The notes below the pieces were generated by a model. It saw only the letters and a list, made by a program, of their open reading frames with translations, did not search any database and was not told the DNA's origin. This document shows positions 1-9,203 of a stretch of DNA of 64,000 nucleotides, in pieces (positions within the stretch are counted from its first letter, which is position 1; every line of letters starts with the position of its first letter). Position numbers and translations under genes: made by a program. Origin of the DNA: Vibrio navarrensis (GTDB taxonomy: Bacteria; Pseudomonadota; Gammaproteobacteria; Enterobacterales; Vibrionaceae). The DNA lies in assembly GCF_015767675.1 (NCBI RefSeq), contig NZ_CP065217.1, positions 3,286,001 to 3,350,000 of the forward strand, read 5' to 3'.

Positions 1-44
1 CACAGTAATATTAAGGCAGAACGACGATATGTGAAGGTAATCCT

Positions 45-731
45 ATGGCCAATATTCTGCTGATTGACGACGACACCGAGCTGACCGGTTTGCTGACCGA
101 AGTTCTTTCATACGAAGGATTTAATATCACCGAAGCGAATGATGGCGAAAGTGGCCTTGCGGCACTGACGGCAGAGATCGATCTGATTCTATTGGATGTG
201 ATGATGCCCAAACTCAACGGCATCGACACCTTAAAACGCCTGCGTGCACACTGGGAAACCCCGGTCTTGATGCTGACCGCCAAAGGGGAAGAGATTGACC
301 GAGTGCTCGGCCTTGAGCTGGGTGCCGACGACTATTTGCCCAAACCGTTCAGCGACCGCGAGCTGCTGGCACGCATCAAAGCGATTTTACGCCGCACCAG
401 CAACCCCAAAGGCGCGAAAAACGGTGGCGACTGCATTGAGTATCAAGACCTCAAACTCTACCCGGGCAGACAAGAAGCCTATTGCCAAGAGAGCCTACTA
501 GATCTCACCTCAACAGAATTTGCCCTCCTGAGCCATTTTGTGCAGAACCCGGGGGAAACGCTGACCAAAGAGACGCTCAGTTTGGATGTGCTTGGCAAGC
601 GCCTCGCCGCGTTTGATCGCGCCATTGATATGCACGTGTCCAATTTACGCAAAAAGCTTCCCGAGCGAGCCGATGGCAAGTCACGCATCAAAACCTTGCG
701 TGGCCGTGGCTATTTGATGGTTGAGGAATAA
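45..731 (+). CDS. cpxR: Envelope stress response regulator CpxR (OmpR family)
   Basis: Cytoplasmic response regulator of the Cpx envelope-stress system, 228 aa. An N-terminal receiver domain (about residues 1-115) has the acidic pocket LIDDD and the phospho-acceptor Asp51 in LLLDVMMPK. A C-terminal OmpR/PhoB winged helix (about 135-228) ends with RTLRGRGYLMVEE-type residues. An AAGGTAA ribosome site lies just before the ATG. It is followed 2 bp later by cpxA, so the two are co-transcribed. Known family role: phosphorylated CpxR activates folding factors and proteases of the periplasm. The upstream promoter and any cpxP lie outside the window. Confidence 0.96.
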   Translation: MANILLIDDDTELTGLLTEVLSYEGFNITEANDGESGLAALTAEIDLILLDVMMPKLNGIDTLKRLRAHWETPVLMLTAKGEEIDRVLGLELGADDYLPKPFSDRELLARIKAILRRTSNPKGAKNGGDCIEYQDLKLYPGRQEAYCQESLLDLTSTEFALLSHFVQNPGETLTKETLSLDVLGKRLAAFDRAIDMHVSNLRKKLPERADGKSRIKTLRGRGYLMVEE

Positions 732-733
732 GC

Positions 734-2122
734 ATGCGTTTGCCCAAGATCACCAGCCTGTATGGGCGCATTTTTGCCATTTTCTGGTTCACCATGTTTT
801 TGGTGTTGATGGCGGTGCTGGCGCTGCCACACCTTGATCCGCGTAAAGCTCATGCGATCCCGCCCGATCATTACGATCGCCTGTTGGAAGCGAAGCAAGA
901 GATCGAACGTGACTTTGCCGATGAACGCGATCTGGGCAAAATTCTCTTTCGTCTCGAACGTCCGGGCGAGCGCCACGGACGCGACAACCGGCCACGCTTT
1001 TTCCTCAGCGACACCGACGCCAACATTCTCACCACACTCAAACACAGCGACTTTCAGATCAAAGCGTTGAAAAATTTTGTCACCAGCATGGAGCATCCCG
1101 ACAAACCACAACAAAAACTCTATGGCCGCTTTATGCTTTCAGGCCCGCTCCCGATTACCTTGGCAGGCAAAGAGTACTTTTTATATGTCGGTCTCAAGTG
1201 GAACCAGCCACCACCATTTTTGCTGCGCATGTTTGACCAACCTTTGCAACTGCTCTTAGCGGTCATGCTGGTCAGTACACCGCTGCTACTTTGGCTGGCG
1301 TGGGCGCTGAGCCAACCTGCACGGCGATTAGAAAAAGCCGCCCAGCGAGTAGCAAAAGGGGAATTTGTTACCGATCCAACGCTAGAGAAAGGCACCTCCG
1401 AATTCCGCCAAGCGGGCGCGAGTTTTAACCAGATGGTGGAAGCGGTCAATCAGATGATTTCGGGGCAACAGCGTTTGCTTTCGGATATCTCTCACGAGCT
1501 GCGCTCCCCACTGACTCGCCTGCGCATGGCCAACGCGCTGGCGACCCGCAAGCAGGGGGAAAGTGCCGAGTTGCAGCGCATTGACACCGAGGCGCAGCGA
1601 TTAGAGCAGATGATTGCCGAACTGTTGGCACTGTCGCGCATGCAAATGAACAGCCATCTCGACCGTGAAGATCAACCCATCAGCAGCTTATGGGAAGAGA
1701 TCATACAAGATGCGCAATTTGAAGCAGAACAAATGGGCAAAACGCTCAACTACTCACCACTGCCATCACGCACCATTTCGGGCAACCCCAAACTCTTAAT
1801 GAGCGCGGTGGAAAATCTGATCCGCAATGCGATTTACTACGGAAAGGACTTAGTCCAAGTTGAGATACGCGACCACGGCGAGCAACTGCACATCACGGTG
1901 GATGACAATGGCGACGGTGTCCCCGAAACCGAACTCGAGGCGATTTTCCGCCCCTTTTATCGCGTTTCCACCGCTCGCGATCGCCACTCCGGTGGAACAG
2001 GGCTCGGGCTGACGATTACCGAAAGCGCCATCCGCCAGCATAGTGGCACGATCAAAGCCAGCCGCAGCCCACTCGGAGGGTTACGCGTCAGCGTCACCTT
2101 GCCCTTAAACAAAATCGGCTGA
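734..2122 (+). CDS. cpxA: Envelope stress sensor histidine kinase CpxA
   Basis: Inner-membrane sensor kinase partnering CpxR, 462 aa. A first TM segment lies at about residues 12-32, a periplasmic sensor region at about 33-170, and a second TM at about 171-192. HAMP follows, then the HisKA box ISHELRSPLTRLR with phospho-accepting His254, the N box (NLIRNAIYYGK) and the G boxes (DNGDGVP, GGTGLGL) of the ATPase domain. Length and order match the family. The ATG sits 2 bp after the cpxR stop, implying translational coupling. No terminator is obvious before trmL. Confidence 0.96.
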   Translation: MRLPKITSLYGRIFAIFWFTMFLVLMAVLALPHLDPRKAHAIPPDHYDRLLEAKQEIERDFADERDLGKILFRLERPGERHGRDNRPRFFLSDTDANILTTLKHSDFQIKALKNFVTSMEHPDKPQQKLYGRFMLSGPLPITLAGKEYFLYVGLKWNQPPPFLLRMFDQPLQLLLAVMLVSTPLLLWLAWALSQPARRLEKAAQRVAKGEFVTDPTLEKGTSEFRQAGASFNQMVEAVNQMISGQQRLLSDISHELRSPLTRLRMANALATRKQGESAELQRIDTEAQRLEQMIAELLALSRMQMNSHLDREDQPISSLWEEIIQDAQFEAEQMGKTLNYSPLPSRTISGNPKLLMSAVENLIRNAIYYGKDLVQVEIRDHGEQLHITVDDNGDGVPETELEAIFRPFYRVSTARDRHSGGTGLGLTITESAIRQHSGTIKASRSPLGGLRVSVTLPLNKIG

Positions 2123-2191
2123 GTCGCTGTTGGACTCGCTCTGGCGAGCGCCTTATACTTGGCTCCACCTTGACTAAACGAACTTGATGGC

Positions 2192-2665
2192 ATGTTTGAT
2201 ATTGCGCTCTACGAACCGGAAATTGCCCCAAATACTGGCAACATTATTCGCCTGTGCGCCAACTGCGGCGCACATTTGCATCTGATTGAACCGTTAGGTT
2301 TTGATCTGGAAGAGAAGAAAGTGCGTCGCGCCGGCTTGGATTATCACGATCTCGCCCGCGTGACACGCCATAAAAACTACCAAGCCTTTCTCGATTTTCT
2401 TCAGGCACGCGGTGAATATCGTCTCTTCGCCTGCACCACCAAAGGCAGTGACCATCACATTAACGCTCACTATCAACGCGGCGATGTCCTGCTGTTTGGC
2501 CCAGAAACACGCGGTTTGCCACAAGAAGTGATAGAAAGTTTGCCGACCAGCCAGCGCATTCGTATTCCGATGATGCCCGAGGCGCGGAGCTTGAATCTGT
2601 CGAACGCGGTGGCGATTATTGCCTTCGAAGCGTGGCGACAACTTGGCTTTGAAGGGGCGGTTTAA
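2192..2665 (+). CDS. trmL: tRNA (cytidine(34)-2'-O)-methyltransferase TrmL
   Basis: SPOUT-class methyltransferase of 157 aa, the usual length for TrmL. The family methylates the 2'-O of the wobble nucleotide of leucine tRNAs using SAM. Visible signatures are the N-terminal [18 protein letters not shown], the knot motif [11 protein letters not shown] and the C-terminal [18 protein letters not shown], which form the trefoil SAM site. It lies 69 bp after cpxA and is closed by a strong hairpin at 2691-2711. The cpx neighbourhood is typical of Vibrio and does not imply a shared function. Confidence 0.95.
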   Translation: MFDIALYEPEIAPNTGNIIRLCANCGAHLHLIEPLGFDLEEKKVRRAGLDYHDLARVTRHKNYQAFLDFLQARGEYRLFACTTKGSDHHINAHYQRGDVLLFGPETRGLPQEVIESLPTSQRIRIPMMPEARSLNLSNAVAIIAFEAWRQLGFEGAV

Positions 2666-2684
2666 CACGCCGCCAACATACGAT

Positions 2685-2711
2685 AAAAAAGCCGGGCAAT
2701 CCCGGCTTTTT
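2685..2711. terminator. Bidirectional intrinsic terminator trmL / fxsA
   Basis: GCCGGG (2691-2696), loop CAAT, CCCGGC (2701-2706), flanked by A6 on the left and T5 on the right. It can therefore end both trmL (+) and the convergent fxsA (-). Confidence 0.85.
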
Positions 2712-2727
2712 CTCTATCTCGCTCGAT

Positions 2728-3219
2728 TTATTTCAGCTTCGGTTTGTGCTCGTCATCGTCTTTGCGCTCAAACTCGCCTTCGAACGTTTGTCCGCCTCGC
2801 TCAGCATCATGATGACGGTGAGAAAACGTCTCTTGCTCAAAAGAGTGCGACGTAAAGCTGCTTTTGACTACCACTTTACTCATCAATACGCGTGCTAGCG
2901 CAGCTCGGGGCGCAGGCAATAACACCACCATTCCCATCGCATCGGTCATAAACCCCGGGGTCAGCAGCAGCACACCCGCCACCGCTAACATCACCCCTTC
3001 AACAATCTGCTGCGCGGGCAACTCGCCTTGCTGCAAACGCTGCTGCACCGAAAGTAATGTTTGTAACCCTTGGCTGCGCACCAGATACGCGCCGACAAAC
3101 GCGGTCAATAACACCAAACCAATCGTCGGCCAGAGCCCTAAAAAGCCACCGACCTGAATAAACAGGCCTATTTCGATGATCGGCACACAGATAAAAAGCA
3201 ATAAAAGTACAGGAAACAC
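2728..3219 (-). CDS. fxsA: FxsA family membrane protein
   Basis: Inner-membrane protein of 163 aa. It has TM segments at about residues 3-22 and 27-48, and hydrophobic stretches at about 78-105 (LAVAGVLLLTPGFMTDAMG). This is the FxsA domain, whose E. coli member relieves F-exclusion of phage T7. The hydrophilic C-terminal tail (about 115-163) is rich in His, Asp, Glu and Lys. It is monocistronic, and an AGGAGG-like site precedes the start on the minus strand (3221-3227). The cellular role outside the phage phenotype is unknown. Confidence 0.88.
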   Translation of the reverse strand: MFPVLLLLFICVPIIEIGLFIQVGGFLGLWPTIGLVLLTAFVGAYLVRSQGLQTLLSVQQRLQQGELPAQQIVEGVMLAVAGVLLLTPGFMTDAMGMVVLLPAPRAALARVLMSKVVVKSSFTSHSFEQETFSHRHHDAERGGQTFEGEFERKDDDEHKPKLK

Positions 3220-3522
3220 AGGACCTCCTCAGTTTGCTCCAGTGTAATGGCAAATCCGCTGACAACTCAAATTGAAGCTGTAAAAAAGCGTGTTTAGCCA
3301 AACCCGCGCGCTGTTCATAACCCATTTATATTTTGCAAAATATTCAGTAAATAAAAGCAAAAATAGTGATCCACTTACTATTTTTATGCGCTGGGAACAG
3401 TATCATGTGCTACATAAGTCAGGACGGATTTTACAGCCAAAAATTCTGATGAATGGATTCTGATTGCAGATATGGCTAAATAATATTTTAAATTATCAGA
3501 ATTATCATCTAAGGATCCTGTT
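3220..3522. promoter_or_regulatory. fxsA-aspA divergent intergenic region
   Basis: 303 bp between divergent genes, AT-rich, with no ORF of coding character. It contains a perfect inverted repeat, AAAAATAGT at 3359-3367 and ACTATTTTT at 3377-3385, with a 9-bp spacer. The aspA ribosome site (AAGGAT, about 3512-3517) is near the right end. I could not recognise a convincing FNR or CRP site, although aspA and dcuA are typically anaerobically and catabolite controlled. Confidence 0.5.
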
Positions 3523-4974
3523 ATGGCTACCCTAACTGAAGCGCATCCAGCGCCTACCCAAGCCACTCGCATTGAAGAAGATCTATTAGGTCAACGTCAT
3601 GTTCCTGCGGATGCGTACTACGGCATCCATACTTTGCGCGCTATCGAAAACTTCAACATCTCCAATGTCACTATTTCGGACGTACCTGAGTTTGTACGTG
3701 GCATGGTGATGACCAAAAAAGCCGCCGCACTGGCTAACCGCGAGTTAGGTGCGATTCCAAAGAATGTGGCGGATTACATTATCCAAGCGTGTGACCTGAT
3801 GCTGGAAACCGGCAAATGCATGGATCAATTCCCATCAGACGTCTTCCAAGGCGGCGCTGGCACATCGGTGAACATGAACACCAACGAAGTGATCGCCAAC
3901 ATTGCGCTTGAGTTGATGGGTAAAGAGAAGGGCAGCTACGACGTGGTGAACCCTAACGATCACGTCAACAAGAGCCAATCCACCAACTGTGCCTACCCAA
4001 CTGGTTTCCGTATTGCCGTTTACAACAGCATCCATAAATTGATGGAAGCGATTGAATACCTCAAAGGCGCGTTCGAACTGAAATCACAAGAGTTCAGCGG
4101 CATTTTGAAAATGGGCCGCACTCAGTTGCAAGACGCGGTGCCGATGACTGTTGGTCAAGAGTTTCACGCTTGGGCGGTGACGCTGAACGAAGAGATCCGC
4201 GCGCTGGATTACACCTCCAAACTGCTACTGGAAGTGAACCTAGGTGCAACCGCCATCGGCACTGGCCTAAATACCCCTCCAGGCTACCAAGCGCTTGCGG
4301 TGAAACACCTTGCCGCGGTAACTGGCCTTGACGTGGTACCAGCCGAAGATTTGATTGAAGCAACCTCAGACTGTGGTGCTTACGTGATGGCGCACGGCGC
4401 ACTAAAACGCCTAGCGGTCAAACTGTCTAAGGTGTGTAACGACCTACGTCTGCTCTCTTCTGGCCCTCGCGCGGGTTTGAACGAGCTTAACTTGCCAGAA
4501 ATGCAAGCAGGCTCTTCCATCATGCCAGCCAAAGTAAACCCAGTGATTCCTGAAGTGGTCAACCAAGTTTGCTTCAAAGTGCTGGGCAACGACAACACGA
4601 TCTCTTTCGCAGCCGAAGGCGGCCAGCTACAGCTCAACGTCATGGAGCCTGTAATTGGTCAGGCGATGTTCGAATCGATTTCACTGCTGCAAAATGCCTG
4701 TGTCAACCTACGTGACAAGTGTATCGATGGCATTACCGTCAACAAAGAGATCTGTGAGAACTACGTATACAACTCTATCGGTATCGTCACTTACCTCAAC
4801 CCATACATCGGCCACCATGAAGGTGACATCGTGGGTAAGATTTGTGCGGAAACGGGTAAGAGCGTGCGTGAGGTGGTCCTTGAACGCGGTTTGCTCACCT
4901 CAGAAGAGTTGGATGACATTTTGTCGGTGCAAAACTTTATGCACCCAACCTATAAAGCGAAACGCTACGAATAA
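3523..4974 (+). CDS. aspA: Aspartate ammonia-lyase
   Basis: Cytoplasmic aspartase, converting L-aspartate to fumarate and ammonia. 483 aa. Fumarase/aspartase superfamily signature [15 protein letters not shown] (about residues 325-339) carries the flexible-loop catalytic Ser. Substrate-binding blocks are also visible ([16 protein letters not shown] near 110; [11 protein letters not shown] near 145). It is followed by its own terminator and then dcuA, so fumarate made here can feed the aspartate/fumarate-succinate exchange of DcuA during anaerobic fumarate respiration. Confidence 0.97.
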   Translation: MATLTEAHPAPTQATRIEEDLLGQRHVPADAYYGIHTLRAIENFNISNVTISDVPEFVRGMVMTKKAAALANRELGAIPKNVADYIIQACDLMLETGKCMDQFPSDVFQGGAGTSVNMNTNEVIANIALELMGKEKGSYDVVNPNDHVNKSQSTNCAYPTGFRIAVYNSIHKLMEAIEYLKGAFELKSQEFSGILKMGRTQLQDAVPMTVGQEFHAWAVTLNEEIRALDYTSKLLLEVNLGATAIGTGLNTPPGYQALAVKHLAAVTGLDVVPAEDLIEATSDCGAYVMAHGALKRLAVKLSKVCNDLRLLSSGPRAGLNELNLPEMQAGSSIMPAKVNPVIPEVVNQVCFKVLGNDNTISFAAEGGQLQLNVMEPVIGQAMFESISLLQNACVNLRDKCIDGITVNKEICENYVYNSIGIVTYLNPYIGHHEGDIVGKICAETGKSVREVVLERGLLTSEELDDILSVQNFMHPTYKAKRYE

Positions 4975-4976
4975 GT

Positions 4977-5007
4977 AAAAAAAGGCTCTGATTCAGAGCC
5001 TTTTTAC
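4977..5007 (+). terminator. Intrinsic terminator after aspA
   Basis: GGCTCTG (4984-4990), loop ATT, CAGAGCC (4994-5000), then T5. A-rich on the left side. It may allow partial readthrough into dcuA. Confidence 0.85.
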
Positions 5008-5118
5008 TTTCTACCGGCAGTAAAAAAGAGAAAGCTTGCGCTGGGTCATGGCAAGAAAAAAACCAACATACCGCCGGATAGAGCCAGTTTATTTTCTATT
5101 CATTTCTAGGAGTCTAAG

Positions 5119-6432
5119 ATGTTCTTAATTGAGTTCCTTATCGTATTAGGATGTATCCTAATTGGTGCAAGGATTGGCGGTATCGGCTTAGGTGTAATGG
5201 GCGGTATTGGCCTTGCCATTCTCAGCTTTGGTTTTGGCATGCAACCAACCAGCCCCCCCATCGATGTCATGCTAATGATCATGGCGGTTGTGGCAGCAGC
5301 TGCTTCAATGCAAGCCGCAGGTGGTTTGGATTACCTGATTAAAATCGCTACCCACATTTTACACCGCAACCCTCGTCACATTACCTTTATCGCACCTTTG
5401 GTGACGTACTTTTTCACTATGATGGCGGGTACTGGTCACGTGGCCTATTCTGTACTGCCTGTGATTGCCGAAGTGAGCCGTCGTAGCGGCATCCGTCCAG
5501 AGCGCCCACTGAGCATGGCGGTGATTGCCTCCCAGTTTGCCATTGTCGCCAGCCCGATTGCTGCAGCGGTGGTCGCCTTGGTTGCCTTCTTAGAGCCGCA
5601 AGGGATCACTCTCACGGACGTGCTGATGATCACCATTCCAAGTACCATTCTCGGTTTGGCGTGCGCTTGTCTGTTCGTTAATAAGATGGGCGTAGAGCTT
5701 AAAGACGATCCTGAATATCAGCGCCGTCTGCAAGACCCAGAGTTTCGCGCTGAAATGGAACAAGAAGTATCGGTGGCGGACATTGAAATCACGCCGCAAG
5801 CGAAAAAGTCGGTCGCACTATTCTTATTTGGCGCCATCATTGTGGTGGTGATGGGTGCCCTGCCAAGCTTGCGTCCGCAATTTAACGGCTCGCCAATGGG
5901 CATGGCGCATACGATTGAAATCGTCATGCTTTCTATTGCCGCTCTGATCATTTTGCTGTGTAAACCCAATGGTAATGCTATCAGCCAAGGTTCCGTATTC
6001 CATGCAGGTATGCGTGCCATCGTCGCCATTTTTGGTATCGCTTGGCTGGGTGACACCTTCATTGGCGGTCACGGCGCTATGGTTAAAGAGGCGGTGTCAG
6101 GGCTGGTTGAAGTCGCGCCTTGGACATTTGCTTTCGCCCTGTTTGCTCTGTCGGTGATGGTGAACAGCCAAGGTGCTACCACCGCCGTGTTGGTACCCGT
6201 GGCGATCACGCTGGGGCTGCCGCCAGCGGTGATCATTGCGGTGTTTGTTGCGGTCAACGGTTACTTCTTTATTCCTAACTACGGCCCAATCATTGCCTCA
6301 ATTGACTTTGACCGCACAGGCACAACGCGCATCGGCAAGTACATCTTCAACCACAGCTTTATGATCCCTGGCTTACTTAGCATGGTATTCAGCATTGGCT
6401 TTGGTCTGCTACTGACCAACATCTTGATGTAA
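5119..6432 (+). CDS. dcuA: Anaerobic C4-dicarboxylate transporter DcuA
   Basis: Polytopic inner-membrane antiporter of 437 aa (E. coli DcuA is 433). About ten to twelve hydrophobic segments are visible. Conserved Dcu stretches include [18 protein letters not shown] near residue 100 and [22 protein letters not shown] near 395. It exchanges fumarate or aspartate for succinate. The ATG follows an AGGAG site (5107-5111). Pairing with aspA is the standard enterobacterial and Vibrio arrangement. It ends in a strong terminator. Confidence 0.95.
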   Translation: MFLIEFLIVLGCILIGARIGGIGLGVMGGIGLAILSFGFGMQPTSPPIDVMLMIMAVVAAAASMQAAGGLDYLIKIATHILHRNPRHITFIAPLVTYFFTMMAGTGHVAYSVLPVIAEVSRRSGIRPERPLSMAVIASQFAIVASPIAAAVVALVAFLEPQGITLTDVLMITIPSTILGLACACLFVNKMGVELKDDPEYQRRLQDPEFRAEMEQEVSVADIEITPQAKKSVALFLFGAIIVVVMGALPSLRPQFNGSPMGMAHTIEIVMLSIAALIILLCKPNGNAISQGSVFHAGMRAIVAIFGIAWLGDTFIGGHGAMVKEAVSGLVEVAPWTFAFALFALSVMVNSQGATTAVLVPVAITLGLPPAVIIAVFVAVNGYFFIPNYGPIIASIDFDRTGTTRIGKYIFNHSFMIPGLLSMVFSIGFGLLLTNILM

Positions 6433-6450
6433 TTTGCTGGATATAGAATT

Positions 6451-6476
6451 TTGGGGAACCTCGGTTCCCCTTTTTC
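6451..6476 (+). terminator. Intrinsic terminator after dcuA
   Basis: GGGGAACC (6453-6460), TC, GGTTCCCC (6463-6470), then T5 (6471-6475). Confidence 0.88.
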
Positions 6477-6577
6477 TTCGCCCGACATCACAAAGCCAAT
6501 GCACGTGAAACTTTCTGCGCGGTTTCAGGGTCTGAGTGAGTTACACTAGCCACAACTTAAGTTTCGATCCCAATATT

Positions 6578-8374
6578 ATGCGCGCATTGTTTACTCTTTT
6601 ATTGCTGGGTGCCATGACGTTTTCTGCACCCTCGCTTGCTCTGTTTGGCAATAGCCAGAATTCGGGCTTTTCCTCGGGAAGCAGTGAATTTGTCACTGTC
6701 GACCAGGCTTTTCCATTTAACTCGTTCCAGCAAGACAATCGCATCACCCTAGACTGGCAAGTGAAAGACGGCTATTACCTCTACCAGCAGCGTCTCTCTT
6801 TTAGCGCCGAAAATGTCTCCCTCGGTGAGATTGAGATGGAAAACGGCCAGCCATATCGCGATGAATTTTTTGGCGACGTCAACATCTACACGACGCCGCT
6901 GTTTGTCAACATTCCCCTGCAAGACTGGCAAAGCGGAGCAAAACTGATTGTGCAGTATCAAGGCTGCGCCAAAGCTGGCTTTTGCTACCCTCCCGAAACG
7001 CGGGTGGTTGAGCTTGAGTCGTTTACTAATGGCCAAGCGCCAGCCGTGAAATCGTCTGCCCAACCTGCGGCCAGCAGCAAGACAGACGCATCCACACTTT
7101 CGCCCGCTGCGCCTTTAACCCAACAAGATAAATTGGCTTCTGGCTTAGCAGATAACTGGTGGACACCGCTGCTGTTTTTGGCACTGGGCGTCGGTTTGGC
7201 CTTTACTCCTTGCGTTCTGCCCATGTACCCGATCCTCACCAGTATCGTGCTCGGCGGCGGTCAGCTCAGCCAGCGCCGCGCATTCGGCTTGGCACTGAAC
7301 TATGTGCAAGGGATGGCGCTGACATACACGCTGCTTGGTTTAGTGGTCGCTTCCGCTGGCCTGCAATTTCAGGCGGCGATGCAACACCCCTATGTGCTGA
7401 TTGGCTTGAGTGTACTCTTTGTTGCCCTCGCTCTGTCGATGTTTGGCCTCTATACCCTGCAACTGCCAAGTCGCGCGCAAACTTGGCTGAATAACCTTAG
7501 CAATCAGCAGCAAGGTGGTAGCAGCTTGGGCGTGTTTGCGATGGGGGCGATTTCTGGCTTGGTTTGCTCTCCTTGCACCACTGCGCCGCTCTCCGGAGCG
7601 CTGCTGTACGTGGCTCAAAGCGGCGACTTGCTCACGGGTGGGGTGGCATTGTATGCGCTCGCCATGGGCATGGGCATTCCGTTGATCCTGGTCGCGGTAT
7701 TTGGCAACAAACTCTTGCCGAAAGCCGGCGGCTGGATGGAGCGCGTCAAAACCCTGTTTGGCTTTGTGCTGCTCGCCGCGCCTATTTTCCTTCTGGAACG
7801 CATTCTGCCCGAACTGTGGTCGACCGCCTTGTGGTCAGTATTAGGCATCGCCGCGTTTGGCTGGCTTTACCATGTCAAAAACAGCTTAGAGTTTGGTGGC
7901 TGGAAGCAAAGTGCGCTGGGCATCATCGCCGTACTCGGTCTACTCGCCTCGGCGCAGCCTGCGTTGCATTATTGGTATGCGCCGCAAAGCGCATCGACGT
8001 CCGTAAACGAGGTGCGCTTCACGCGCATCAGCTCCGTGGCCGACTTGCAGCAGCAACTGCAATTGGCCAAACAAGCCGGTAAACCTGTGATGCTCGACTT
8101 TTATGCCGACTGGTGTGTGGCGTGTAAAGAGTTTGAGAAATACACTTTTCACGATGTTCAGGTCGCGGCGAAGTTGCAGCAATTTGTCTTGCTACAAGCC
8201 GATGTGACGCGCAATCAAGCGCAAGACATTGAGCTGCTGCAACATCTGCAAGTGCTCGGTTTGCCGACCATCGAGTTTTGGGATGCACAGGGAGCCCCTG
8301 TTTCAAACGCGCGGCTGACTGGCTTTATGCCAGCCGAACCCTTCTTAGCGCATCTGGACGCGCTTACCCCATAA
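6578..8374 (+). CDS. dsbD: Protein-disulfide reductase DsbD
   Basis: Membrane thiol reductase passing electrons from cytoplasmic thioredoxin to periplasmic DsbC, DsbG and CcmG. From the ATG at 6578 (598 aa) it begins with a clear Sec signal peptide ending near SLA-LFG. An in-frame GTG at 6536 would add 14 residues before it and looks less likely. All three redox pairs are visible: the alpha domain Cys pair ([10 protein letters not shown]), the membrane beta domain ([11 protein letters not shown] and [11 protein letters not shown]), and the C-terminal thioredoxin-like gamma domain with DWCVACK. About eight TM segments lie between alpha and gamma. Confidence 0.94.
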   Translation: MRALFTLLLLGAMTFSAPSLALFGNSQNSGFSSGSSEFVTVDQAFPFNSFQQDNRITLDWQVKDGYYLYQQRLSFSAENVSLGEIEMENGQPYRDEFFGDVNIYTTPLFVNIPLQDWQSGAKLIVQYQGCAKAGFCYPPETRVVELESFTNGQAPAVKSSAQPAASSKTDASTLSPAAPLTQQDKLASGLADNWWTPLLFLALGVGLAFTPCVLPMYPILTSIVLGGGQLSQRRAFGLALNYVQGMALTYTLLGLVVASAGLQFQAAMQHPYVLIGLSVLFVALALSMFGLYTLQLPSRAQTWLNNLSNQQQGGSSLGVFAMGAISGLVCSPCTTAPLSGALLYVAQSGDLLTGGVALYALAMGMGIPLILVAVFGNKLLPKAGGWMERVKTLFGFVLLAAPIFLLERILPELWSTALWSVLGIAAFGWLYHVKNSLEFGGWKQSALGIIAVLGLLASAQPALHYWYAPQSASTSVNEVRFTRISSVADLQQQLQLAKQAGKPVMLDFYADWCVACKEFEKYTFHDVQVAAKLQQFVLLQADVTRNQAQDIELLQHLQVLGLPTIEFWDAQGAPVSNARLTGFMPAEPFLAHLDALTP

Positions 8375-8385
8375 CGCTTTTAAAT

Positions 8386-8412
8386 GCCAGAGAGTCGCCT
8401 CTCTGGCGTTTT
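8386..8412 (+). terminator. Intrinsic terminator after dsbD
   Basis: GCCAGAGAG (8386-8394), loop TCGC, CTCTCTGGC (8399-8407), then GTTTTCC. The T tract is imperfect. Confidence 0.7.
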
Positions 8413-8461
8413 CCTTTGCCGATTTCTCATTTCTTTTCTCACGTATATGCAAGAAATCTAA

Positions 8462-8526
8462 TAAAAGTCGATTTACATCAGACTTTTAGCGGATAAATAT
8501 TGTCCAGCAAGGCAAAGCTGACAATA
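8462..8526. promoter_or_regulatory. Two inverted repeats in front of the crbR-like gene
   Basis: First repeat: TAAAAGTC (8462-8469) and GACTTTTA (8481-8488), 11-bp spacer. Second: TATTGTC (8498-8504) and GACAATA (8520-8526), extended inward by AGC/GCT after a single bulged C. Both lie between the dsbD terminator and the regulator start at 8563, so they are candidate operators or leader hairpins. Function is inferred from position only. Confidence 0.5.
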
Positions 8527-8562
8527 ATTCTATTAACGAATTAGTAAAAAGCGCTTAACGTC

Positions 8563-9192
8563 ATGGACTCGACCTACACCATTATCATTGCCGACGATCA
8601 CCCTCTGTTTCGCAACGCCCTGTTTCAGTCGGTGCATATGGCGGTCAGCGGCGCAAATTTACTTGAAGCCGATTCTCTAGAAGCACTGCTCAATCTACTG
8701 GCACGTGAAGAGGAGCCGGATCTGTTGCTACTGGATCTCAAAATGCCGGGCGCCAATGGCATGTCGGGGTTGATCCAACTGCGCGCGGAATACCCGGATT
8801 TACCGATTGTGGTGGTCTCTGCTAGCGAGGAGCCGTCCGTGGTAACCCAAGTGAAAAGCCACGGCGCTTTCGGTTTTATTCCCAAGTCGAGTGATATGCG
8901 AACTCTGATCGCCGCGCTCAACCAAGTGCTCAATGGCGACCCCTATTTCCCGGAAGGTTTGATCATCAATAACGCCGCGTGTAATGATTTGGCGGAGAAA
9001 ATCGCCGCGTTGACACCCCAGCAATATAAAGTACTGGGCATGCTCTCTGATGGCTTGCTCAACAAACAGATCGCTTACGAGCTCAACGTTTCTGAAGCGA
9101 CCATCAAAGCGCACATGACGGCAATTTTCCGCAAACTGGACGTGAAAAACCGCACTCAAGCGGTCATTCTGCTTAAAGAGATGAGCGAGTAA
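8563..9192 (+). CDS. crbR: LuxR/NarL-family response regulator, CrbR/ErdR-like
   Basis: Cytoplasmic DNA-binding response regulator, 209 aa. The receiver domain (about 1-125) has acidic residues IIADDH and phospho-acceptor Asp58 in LLLLDLKMPG. The LuxR-type helix-turn-helix (about 145-205) reads LTPQQYKVLGMLSDGLLNKQIAYELNVS in two overlapping blocks. In Vibrio cholerae and pseudomonads the orthologous CrbR/ErdR works with an SSS-domain hybrid kinase (CrbS/MxtR) to switch on acs. The candidate kinase lies at 13449-16880 here, which supports the assignment. Its stop codon lies in a palindrome shared with the convergent antiporter gene. Confidence 0.82.
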   Translation: MDSTYTIIIADDHPLFRNALFQSVHMAVSGANLLEADSLEALLNLLAREEEPDLLLLDLKMPGANGMSGLIQLRAEYPDLPIVVVSASEEPSVVTQVKSHGAFGFIPKSSDMRTLIAALNQVLNGDPYFPEGLIINNAACNDLAEKIAALTPQQYKVLGMLSDGLLNKQIAYELNVSEATIKAHMTAIFRKLDVKNRTQAVILLKEMSE

Positions 9193-9203
9193 TTTACTCG
9201 CTC
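9183..9203. repeat. Palindrome containing the stop codons of two convergent genes
   Basis: Ten-base arms GAGCGAGTAA (9183-9192) and TTACTCGCTC (9194-9203) around a single T. The left arm ends with the TAA of the response-regulator gene and the right arm with the TAA of nhaP2 on the other strand. Both proteins therefore end in Ser-Glu. No T tract follows on either side, so it is not a canonical terminator. Confidence 0.85.
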
